Assembly: GCF_030272615.1 (NCBI RefSeq)
Contig: NC_081413.1
Coordinates: 555,297,136-555,361,135, forward strand
From: Cryptomeria japonica
Taxonomy: Eukaryota; Streptophyta; Pinopsida; Cupressales; Cupressaceae
DNA length: 64,000 nucleotides
Direction: 5' to 3'
Part shown: positions 55,656-64,000 of the stretch, in pieces
Layout of the letters: each line of letters starts with the position of its first letter
Position numbering within the stretch: the first letter of the stretch is position 1
Notes under the pieces: model-generated
What the model saw: only the letters and a program-made list of their open reading frames with translations
Databases searched by the model: none
Told to the model about the DNA's origin: nothing
Made by a program: the position numbers and the translations under genes

Positions 55656-57073
55656 AAGAAAATGACAAATTCATACAATTTTTCAAATAACGTGCTATCA
55701 ATTTCTCTTGGTCCTGTGCGGATATTCTAGGCCTAGATCCAAAATTGGTGTTACATCATTTACCATTGCTACCAGGAATTAAATCGTATAAAAAAAAGCT
55801 AAGAAAGATGCATCCACATATTGCATTATGAGTCAAAATAGAACTCCAAAAGATTATGGATGTGGGCTTCATTTTACCTATTGACTATGTAGAATGGATA
55901 TCCAATCTGGTACTCGTGACTAAGCCCATGGGGGGCATAAGAATCTGTACTGACTTTCTTAGATCTAAACAAAGCATGTCCTAAGGATGATTTCCCATTA
56001 CCCAACATAGACATGATAGTTGACTTAACTGCTAGAAATGAAATGCTTTCATTAATGGATGGTTTCTCAGGATATAACTAGATCAGGATTGCACCAGAAG
56101 ATCAACACAAGATGACATTTACCTATCCATGGGGAACATACTATTGTAACATCATGTCATTTGGTCTTAAGTATGTAGGAGAAACACATCAAAGGGCTAT
56201 GATGACACTATTTCATGACATGATCCACAATATCATGGAAGACTATGTGGACGCTCTACTGGCTAAATCACAGACAAGAGAAGGTTGCCTTGAAGTCTTT
56301 GCAAATATATTTGATCGATTAGAGCAGTACAATGTCAAGTGAAACCCAAAAAAGAGTGTGTTTGGTGTAACAGCAGGAAAACTTTTAGGATTTATTGTGT
56401 CTAATAGAGGAATTGAAGTAGATCCTGCAAAGGTCAAAGAAATCATGGATATGCAACCTCCATCAACACTTAAGAAGTTAAGAGGGTTACAAGGAAGACT
56501 ACAATCTATAAGGAGGTTCATAGCACAACTAGCCGATAAATGTCATCCATTCCAGTATTTACTTAGAAAAAAGAGTTACCTTCTAATGGACAAAACAATG
56601 CCAAGAAGCTTTTCAAGCTTTAAAAGATTATCTTCTGAATACTCCAGTATTAGTTCCACCTACTCAAGGAAAGCCCCTATTACCATATATATATCAACAA
56701 AAAACTCATCTTTAGAAGCCTTGTTGGCACAACATGATGATCAAGGAAAGGAAAGAGCAATATACTATATAAGTAGAACCCTAATTGGATATGAACTTAA
56801 TTAAACTCCTATAGAACGAGCATGTCTAGTAGTGATCTTCGCATCTCATAAAATTAGACATTATATGTTGAGTCACAAAGTCCAACTCATCGCATGTTTT
56901 GATCCACTCAAATATTTGTTAAGGAGAGCAACATTGACTGGAAGGTTGACTAAGTGGGTCATGATTTTAAGTGAGTTTGATATAGAGTATGTGGACATAA
57001 AGGCAATCAAAAGGCAGATTATTGTAGATTAGTTAGCAGAGGCTCCCTTTCAAGACAGTCACCCGCTACTAAT
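55656..57073 (+). pseudogene. Gypsy E reverse transcriptase and RNase H (broken)
   Basis: RT pieces in order: WSCADILGLDPKLVLHHLPL, DVGFILPIDYVEWISNLVLV, after a frameshift a segment like NKACPKDDFPLPNID, then FTYPWGTYYCNIMSFGLKY and MEDYVDALLAKSQTREGCLE. The catalytic YVDD box is YVDA. Next are KLLGFIVSNRGIEVDPAKVK and LRGLQGRLQSIRRFIAQLAD. RNase H follows (SSLEALLAQHDDQGKERAIY, RACLVVIFASHKIRHYM) up to DSHPLL. Integrase does not follow. Confidence 0.85.
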
Positions 57074-58200
57074 TGTTAGTCCCAACTGGTGCTCAGAGGG
57101 GAGGGTTGAATCAACACTTAATCAAAATTTCACAATTTAACTTCTACCTTAAATCTTCATTCATCTTAGATCCAACAATATACTTAATCATTGAAGCAAA
57201 ATATGCAAGAATGAAAAGTTGACAGTGACACCAAGGAGTTATCTCGTGGAAACCCAATAGGGAGAAAACCATAGTGTGAGTAGGAACTCACAAAATTTGC
57301 ACTCTTTTGGAGTATGCCCAGTTAAGAACCATCCCTATTAGGAGATTACAAAGACATTGTTAGGTGCCACCCAGTTAAGGGATTTTGATCAAGGTCGGTT
57401 AGTGCCTTTACCCTGTTAAAGGTAGCATGGTTAAAGGACTTAGAACACCAATTAAGATGTTACCTAGCTAAGGGATTTTACAATAGGGACCTGTTAAAGG
57501 ACTTAGAACATCAGTTAAGAGCACTTGAAATCAGATATCCATGCCAATCCTCACTTCTCCAACATGCATCCAAGAAATTTTTTTAATGTTTTTCCTACAG
57601 ATTGTTGTCTCCTTCCTGTGAACTCCCAAAAACAAATCCTTTCTTTTTTTTCTTTTCTCAAAAATATGTTTAACCTAAACCTTTCTAGGCTGAAAATATT
57701 TCCCCATAATATAATATTCCATTTTAAAAACTAAAATATTTTATTTTATTTCCTAATTCCCACAAAAAGTAAATGAAAATGCAATTTCCCAAAAATCATT
57801 ACTTTCCTTTTTTTTTTTCTTTTCTCACTCCCATTTGATTAACTTTCTAAAAAAATAACTAAGGAAAGTAAATCTACTTGATTTTATTTATTTCTAATTT
57901 ATTTTCGAAACTAAGAGAACAACAAATGTATTTATTTTTATTTATTTACCCACTAAGGTTTAAATAAAATTATATTCCTAAAATCATGAAATTTGCAAAC
58001 TAATAAAGGAAGGAAATTTTATTTTTAAAATCTAGAGAATAATAAATGCAACTAATTTATTTTCTACTAAATTTAAATAAAATTATATTTCTAATATAAT
58101 GCAATTTGCAACTAAATTTATTCACTTCACTTAATTAATTAAATTCATAATCACTAAAGCATTATAATTCATAAATTAAATATGCTAGCTATAAAGTGAC
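57074..58200 (-). repeat. Copia-type LTR fragment, right edge undefined
   Basis: Starts TGTTAGTCCCAACTGG, then a gag(g)gggaggg tract and ttgaatcaacacttaatcaa, the same layout as the D-family LTR end. Downstream gtggaaacccaatagggaga and repeated gttaagggattt/gttaaaggactta words also echo copia LTRs. From about 57720 the sequence is AT-rich and I cannot tell where this LTR ends and the LTR of element F begins. Confidence 0.5.
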
Positions 58201-58856
58201 GCCATAAACTCAATTTAATTAATCCAATCTACTAGGGCACACAAACCGAGAATACCCAAACAAAGATTCTGAAAAAGTAAAACAAACTGACTCGATGACC
58301 GAACAAAACTAGAAGGGACGACCAACTGTAGACACTCACAAGAGTGTAACTGAGGTACAATTAGGGTCAACCACTATCTCCTCCACTCCCATCGAACAAG
58401 TAAGGTACACTCACACCTGTGGAGCCAGGTGGAGACGATACCCCATACCTATCCGATACTTGTACCTACAATGACCTGCATCATCAAACCACATATGCAT
58501 AAATACAAATATAGAATACATGACACACACACCGATGAAGGAGAATCATGACATTCCCTATCTCACCCGAGTGAGTGAAGGAAAATTGTCCCCTTTCATC
58601 CAATACACTCGTAGACATGCAACATACATGTACACGTTGCATAGATAAAGTAAAGTGTCAGCACATAGCAATAATCCATAAAATACCACAAAGCATGAGT
58701 ACTGAAAGACTGTAAATAAATCATGCATCTCATATCCAGATAAAACATGAAATGATGTCATATGAGTCTAAATAACACATAATGGTAATGTATCCACTAA
58801 AAGTAAACAATAGTAAAATATGAGTCTAATAAGTTCAAACGAGGAGGGGTACTACA
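58200..58856 (-). repeat. Element F 3' LTR (visible part)
   Basis: The element-sense start is TGTAGTACCCCTCC at 58856, directly after the purine tract. The lower boundary is not seen: a TGTAATGCCCC edge matching the 5' LTR is absent, so this LTR is truncated, rearranged or extends into the AT-rich zone. Confidence 0.6.
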
Positions 58857-59480
58857 TTCTCCCCCCCAAAACTAGGCTTACTCCTGGAAGCCTGAAATAG
58901 ATAAGAATAGAGCTCTCTCATCTTCGCTACATCCTCCCAAGTCATCGAGGTATCATCATTTGGGTCCCATAGGACCCTTACCTGGCTGATAGTACGACCC
59001 CTGACGATCAAATCCCGATGTTGAAGAATGCACATGGGCTCCATGGAAAGCTGCCCATCCTCAACCTGCAAAGAGTTCCAATCAAGAACATGTGTCACAT
59101 CAGGATGATAAGGTTGAAGAGCTGAAACATGAAAGACATCGTGGATGTGGGATAGACTCGGTGGCAAGGCAAGACGGTAGGAAACATATCCTATCCTCTC
59201 TAGGATCTCAAAAGGGCCAACAAACTGAGGCACCAACTTAGAACCCTTTCCATTATGGATCAAACTCTTCTATGGATGCACTCTCAAGAACACCCGATCG
59301 CCAACATAAAATTGATGATCTACCCTATGAGCATCTACATACTTCTTTTGCCTATCCTGTGTAGCTACTAAATTCTCATGAATCTGCTCAACTTGCTGCT
59401 CCATTTCTCAAAGAATATCCGGTCCTATAAGCACCCTATCCTCTAGCCGATCCCAACTCAAAGGAGTGAGGCAAGGATGA
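58835..59480 (-). pseudogene. Element F integrase C-terminus and chromodomain
   Basis: The open block 59263-58835 reads [38 protein letters not shown] (GPFxI...LPxxxxxHxVFHVS, the integrase tail of chromoviruses), then [20 protein letters not shown] and [20 protein letters not shown], which fits the chromodomain of Del/Tekay-type chromoviruses. Such a domain directs integration to marked chromatin. The frame runs through the purine tract and about 20 bases into the LTR before stopping at 58835. Confidence 0.85.
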
Positions 59481-60200
59481 CCATACAATGCCTAAAACGG
59501 GGACATACCTATGGAGCTATGATATCCATTGTTATAAGCAAACTCCACTAGATAAATATAATCCTGGCAGTGTGACTGCTGGTCCATAACATACATGCAA
59601 AGAATGTCCTCCAAAATTTGATTCACTCGCTCATTTTGACCATCTGTCTCTAGGTGATAAGCTGAACTAAAGTTCAACTGAGTCCCCAAAGCATGTTGAA
59701 GTGAGGTCCACAATGCTGAGGTAAAAATAGGATCTTTGTCAGAAATGATCCCCCTTGGAATCCCATGCAATCTCACCACATCCTCTAAGAAAACTCATGC
59801 TACCACTGTTGATGTATAGGAAGCTCGAATAGGAACAAAGTGAGCAACCTTTGTCAATCTGTCAACAATGACCATGATGGAATCATGACGATGCGAAGAG
59901 ACAAGCAACCCAACAATGAAATCCATGGAAATGATATCCCATTTCCAATTCGGTACCAAATTAGGCTGTAAAAGCCTTGCCGGATGCTGATGCTCCACCT
60001 TCACCCGTAGATACTCTAAACACTTTGACACAAAATCAGCAATGTCGCGTTTCATACCAGCCCAATGATAAATTTTTCTAAGATCTGCATGCATCTTCTT
60101 GACACCTGGATGTGCCGAATAAGGTGCATGATGGGCCTCAGTCATGATCAAAACGCAAAGACCCTCTAAAGGAGGTACATAGGTAATCTACCCTCTAAAG
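59481..60200 (-). pseudogene. Element F integrase
   Basis: Blocks 60151-59795 and 59779-59492: HHAPYSAHPGVKKMHADLRK with KCLEYLRVK (HHCC zinc site, last Cys changed to Tyr), WDIISMDFIVGL (Asp), GIISDKDPIFTSALW (Asp), HLETDGQNERVNQILED (Glu). The catalytic triad is complete. One stop separates the blocks. Confidence 0.88.
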
Positions 60201-61630
60201 GCCTTCCGGACTTTATCACGGCTCTAACATCTTGTTACCAAGTACCCTGAGGAAGAACTCCAAGAATTTTCCCTCTCAAGTCTACTCCAAGGGACAATGC
60301 TGAAATTTCATGCCACCTGCAGCTCAAAGCATCTGCCACCACATTCTCTTTCCCCTGAATAAAATGAACCTCAAAATCATATTCACAGAGGAATTCCATC
60401 CATCTCCATTGTCGAGCATTCAAGTTCGGTTGCGTGAAGATGTACTGCAAACTGCGATGATCACTATGCAGCTCAAACCGATGCCCTAACAGAAAATGCT
60501 GCCATCTAACCAAAGCATGCACTACAAATGCCAACTCCAAATCATGAACTGGATAGTTCAACTCATGGTTCTTGAGTTTGCGAGACTCATAGGCAACCAC
60601 ACATCCATCCTGCATAAGAACTGCACCTATACCTTTTAAAGAGGCATCTGTGCATAACATAAAATCTCTAGATGGATCAGGAACTGCCAAAATCAGAGCA
60701 CTGGCAAGGAGTTCCTTCAAAGTATGAAAAGCTGACTCACACTACTGTGACCAAATAAACTTCTTCCCTTTCCTCTGAAGAGAAGTAATCGGGTGACCTA
60801 TCTGAGAAAATCCTTGAACAAAGTGATGGTAATAACCACCTGAACCCATAAAACTCTGAACTTCTGAAACATTGGTCGGTGTTGGCCAATCAACAATGGC
60901 TTGGATCTTTGAAGGATCCACAGATACACCTTCTTCTGAAACCACATGACCAAGATAGTTCACCTCTGACTAAAAGAAGTCACACTTTGCCAAATTGGCA
61001 TAAAGTTGATTCTCTCTTAAGCACTGTAACACCTGTCATAAGTGACCCTCATGATCTTCCATAGATCTAGAATAAATCAGTATGTCATCCAAGAACACAA
61101 TGACAAAATGATCAAGGTAGGTGTGAAAAACCCCATTCACGAGGCTCATGAAAACTGAAGGCACATTCGTCAACCCAAATGACACCACTGTGAACTCATA
61201 TTGTCCATAACGAGTACAAAACATTATTTTATGAATATCTGCATCCTGAATGCACAACTGGTGGTACCCAGATTTTGGGTCAATCTTAGAGAACACCTTG
61301 GCTCCCTTTATCTGATTGAAAATATCATCTATACGAGGCAATGGATATCGATTCTGGATGGTTACCTTATTCATCTATCGGTAATCAATGCATAATCAAA
61401 GATAATCATCCTTCTTCTTAATGAAGATAACAGGCACATCCCAAGGGGAAACACTAGGATGAATGAACCCCTTGGCCAACAATTCTTCTATTTGCAACTT
61501 CAACTCACTCAACTCATGAGTAGTCATCTGATATGGAGCTCTCAAAATAGGTTCTGCACTAGGAACCAAGTCAATGCGAAAGTCTATGTCTCTCTTTGGA
61601 GGCATGCTAGGAATATCCAACGGAAACACA
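60201..61630 (-). pseudogene. Element F reverse transcriptase and RNase H
   Basis: RT: 61629-61396 (IDLVPSAEPILRAPYQMTTH, GFIHPSVSPWDVPVIFIKKK) and 61374-61036 ([52 protein letters not shown], the YVDD-equivalent FLDD intact). Then comes 60963-60742 (NYLGHVVSEEGVSVDPSKIQ). RNase H is 60720-60235 (CTDASLKGIGAVLMQDG, YPVHDLELAFVVHALVRW, HSDHRSLQYIF, NVVADALSCRW). Single stops between blocks, mostly TAG or TGA, disable it. Confidence 0.9.
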
Positions 61631-62230
61631 TCAGCATACTCTCAAAGAATAGGGTGACCATCAATAGTGATTTATCGACTCTCTTTTTCATCCACATCCT
61701 CAAGATTAACTGCAAAAAGCTGATACCCTCTACGCATGCACCGCTTAAGTTGCATAGCGGAAATCATACGTTGGGATATCAGTCTCTGAATTCTAACAAT
61801 ATCCACTTCCCTGCCAAGGTCATCTAAACACTCCACTATCTTCTTGTGGTAGTCTACACGAACACTATGAGATGAAAGCCAATCCATCCCTAACATAACT
61901 CCATAAGAACCCAAAGGAATGACTCAAAGGTTAATTGAAGTAAGTATGGCTCCTAGGTCTAACTCACAACTAGGAATAAAGGCATCTACAAAGACATATA
62001 CACCTGTAGCCAACTCTACTTGCCACCTATCCACCTACTTAGCAGACGCGAGTCTACACCACTCCATAATGGATGAAGAAATGAAAGAATCCGAAGCACC
62101 AGAATCAAAGAGTATAGGGATAGGAACTCCACACAACACACCTATTGTCTCAATAACTGTACCCGGATGATCAGCCTGGCGATCATCAACTGCTGCAAAC
62201 ACTCTATGGGATCTACCTACACCCCCCACT
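61631..62230 (-). pseudogene. Element F protease
   Basis: The block 62229-62035 contains PILFDSGASDSFISSSIMEW, the DSGAS catalytic site intact. 61914-61672 continues VMLGMDWLSSHSVRVDYHKK, the typical LGMDWL end of gypsy protease and entry to RT. Confidence 0.88.
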
Positions 62231-63414
62231 ATTGGCTCTGATGTTGCTAGCCTATGACTGCCTGTTTGGTGAGAACATTGAGGATAATGAGCAGCTATGT
62301 GACCAAACTATCCACAAGAGAAGAAACCTCCTCTACCTGGTGCTCTACTACCCATCGGCCCACTAGACTGTTGAAAGCTTCCTCGGCTAGGGGCATGAGA
62401 TGCACCCTATGAGGACTGCCCTGAAGGACCCTGCCTTCTCCTCTACCAATTCCTCTTCCTCCTATGCTCTATTCCCACTGAAAGGTGCATTCCCTATCTG
62501 CACTCTAGACTCTCCACCAAGTGCATGGCTAAGGTTCAACTCAACCAACTTGGCTTTCGCCATGGCTACCTCAACTATTGCAAGCTCAAACACTCTCAAT
62601 CCTCCATTGATGTGGTCATTCAAACCCCTCAAGAAGTGCTAAACAAGCATAGCCTCATCATTACCAATCCCAGCATACTGTTTAAGCTCATAGAACCTAT
62701 GCTCAAACTAGTCTACTGACAACCCATACTGACGCAGAGCGTAGAACTCATCTGCCCAAGTTTGCCTCCACTGGGGTGAGAGAAATCATGCCCTGAATCT
62801 CTCTAGAAATATCTCCCATGATACAGTGTTAATGCACACATAGATCTTCTCCTCCTTTAATCTCCACTAGATCAAAGCAAAACTATCGAGACACATAATA
62901 GCACATCTCGCCTTGGTGTTGCTACTATATGGGAACTTAGTGAAACACCAATCCAGATTGATAAGCCAGGTCTCTATCTCAAGACTGATACCTTTACCTT
63001 CAAAGTAGGGAGTGTTGGAACTCATCAAGTCCTTTATGTGACCCAAGGAAGCTGGATCTTGGTCAGCTAGGATCTACCTCCTCCTGGGTGATTTCTCTCT
63101 CTCTCTCTCGCTCCTTTGGAACCTGCTAATGTGACTCCTCACCCTGAGCATGAATAGATTGATCAACCTCAAGCCTGGGGCCTAACCTAGCCAAAACCTC
63201 CTAAAAAATCTGTCTCATCTCTTCCCTTTCAGGAACCTTCTCTCCTGCATGCTGTGAATCTTGATGAACACTATTTCAGCTCAACACTCACATGCGTGGG
63301 TGGTGGTGAAGGACTATGATAGTTAGAACCTCAGCCCCATCCCCCACACCTTCCTCCACCTCTGCCTCTATTGAGATCACCTGTATGGCCACCTCCCCTA
63401 GTTTTCCTAGCCAT
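62231..63414 (-). pseudogene. Element F gag (heavily broken)
   Basis: ATG at 63414 opens MARKTRGGGHTGDLNRGRGG, then a TGA. Downstream frames are short. A degenerate zinc knuckle near 62300 (FSCG, stop, FGHIAAHYPQC) lies just before the protease, as in chromoviruses. Gag is the most decayed part of this element. Confidence 0.7.
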
Positions 63415-63551
63415 TACCTAACACTACAAAAGGGAAAATGGTTCAGGTCTACGCCCAGTATAAAATAAGGGAAGCACAACATTAAGACCTAAGAAAAAGG
63501 TGATGTTGAAAGGGCTCACTACAAACCCAGAGTACCCAGTGTTGAAACTTG

Positions 63552-63564
63552 GGCTCTGATACCA
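63552..63564 (-). other. Element F primer-binding site
   Basis: Minus strand TGGTATCAGAGCC, two bases from the LTR; exact initiator tRNA-Met type site. Confidence 0.88.
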
Positions 63565-63566
63565 AA

Positions 63567-64000
63567 TGTAATGCCCCACCAGGAACCCTAGAGGAAAACA
63601 ACACAACTAGGCAACTAAAGGGTGAAATTTTTTTTTTGGAAAGATTAAGTGCATTAATTATAACAATTGCATGTTTAATAATACAATGAAAGTCTAACAC
63701 ATGATTTCCTAAGGGTTACCAATGAAGATTAATTCGCAAATTATATTAACACCATGGTTAATACAATTGTCCATCTAATTAGGAAAATTAATTGCTTAAA
63801 TTAAAACATACTCATACATCTAAATTCCATAATGAAAGAATTTAAAGTATTCCACTGCATTTTTTTTTCCATAGATCATTTACACATAAGATTAAAACAA
63901 CTGAATTAACATACATGCCAATGAAATAATATTGCAATATCCATAAATACATGGTTTCCAAAAATATAAATGAATACATAGGTTACAATGCCAAGGATTA
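63567..64000 (-). repeat. Element F 5' LTR, truncated by window end
   Basis: The plus strand begins TGTAATGCCCCACC next to the primer site. The remaining 430 bases are AT-rich LTR sequence. The upstream edge of the LTR is outside the window. Confidence 0.8.

Larger units (their letters stand above)
46545..57073 (+). mobile_element. Gypsy E: Ty3/gypsy element (Tat-like), 3' part missing, invaded by a solo LTR
   Basis: The 5' LTR, primer site, a long leader, gag remnants, protease, G-patch, RT and RNase H run in order on the plus strand. After the RNase H the sequence stops at an LTR-like edge (57074). Integrase and 3' LTR are absent. A solo LTR of family D splits the leader (50090-51137). The primer site and protease type link it to element C, and both look like the Tat branch of plant gypsy elements (inference). 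Stops and a YVDA polymerase box make it inactive. Confidence 0.82.
58835..64000 (-). mobile_element. Element F: chromodomain Ty3/gypsy retrotransposon, extends beyond window
   Basis: Minus-strand order gag, protease, RT, RNase H, integrase, chromodomain is that of a chromovirus. The polypurine tract TTTTGGGGGGGAGAA is at 58857-58871. The primer site TGGTATCAGAGCC at 63564-63552 matches initiator tRNA-Met. The 5' LTR starts at 63567 (plus strand) and is cut by the window edge. Confidence 0.9.

Noticed and set aside
57074-58200. Complete solo LTR with CTAAT duplication
   Set aside because: CTAAT precedes the left edge, but no ...CA|CTAAT right edge could be found, so completeness is not supported.

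Overview
This window is nuclear DNA from a seed plant with a very repeat-rich genome. The organisation (one spliced NLR gene, then about 58 kb of nested LTR retrotransposons and LINE fragments) and the style of the NLR and the LTRs suggest a gymnosperm, most likely a conifer. That attribution is inference from the sequence; no species marker is present.

The only host gene I can support is an intron-containing nucleotide-binding leucine-rich-repeat (NLR) immune receptor on the minus strand (1636-5950). It has seven exons and a predicted product of about 935 residues, with no TIR domain and an unusual helical N-terminus. It is flanked on the left by a LINE fragment (ORF1 tail plus the start of the ORF2 endonuclease). 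On the right lie gene-free DNA, a LINE-like 3' end, a tRNA-derived SINE-like head and a degenerate transposon-associated reading frame.

From about 11.2 kb to the end the window is a stack of transposable elements, most with readable ends. Copia A (11825-18162, TSD CAAGT) sits in a minus-strand LINE. Copia B (18581-34106, TSD GACTC) sits in a plus-strand LINE reverse transcriptase. Copia B itself was split in its reverse transcriptase by element C (23061-31135, TSD CATGG), a Ty3/gypsy-type element that encodes only Gag and protease. Copia D (35193-41841, minus, TSD AATAA) interrupts the same plus-strand LINE further on, and a 489-bp solo LTR (36019-36507, TSD ATACC) sits inside D's 3' LTR. A gypsy solo LTR (43479-44839, TSD ATATT) and a LINE RNase H fragment follow. 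Gypsy E (46545-about 57072, plus) carries a G-patch domain and is invaded by a solo LTR of family D (50090-51137, TSD GAAAC). The right end holds a chromodomain-bearing gypsy element F on the minus strand (58835-63566 plus LTRs), whose 5' LTR runs off the window.

By eye, LTR pairs of copias A, B and D differ by roughly 8-10 percent, while those of element C differ by about 2 percent over the first 200 bases. This agrees with the nesting order: LINEs first, then copias, then C. Nearly all pol genes are dead, with identifiable lesions: DSG to DFG or GSG in proteases, YVDD to YVDA in the gypsy E reverse transcriptase, FADD to FANE in the LINE, and a deletion of the integrase glutamate region in D. 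The most interesting item is element C: young, gag-pro only, sharing its primer-binding site with gypsy E, and carrying repeated hairpin motifs in its leader and LTRs. Second is the NLR with its unassigned N-terminal domain.
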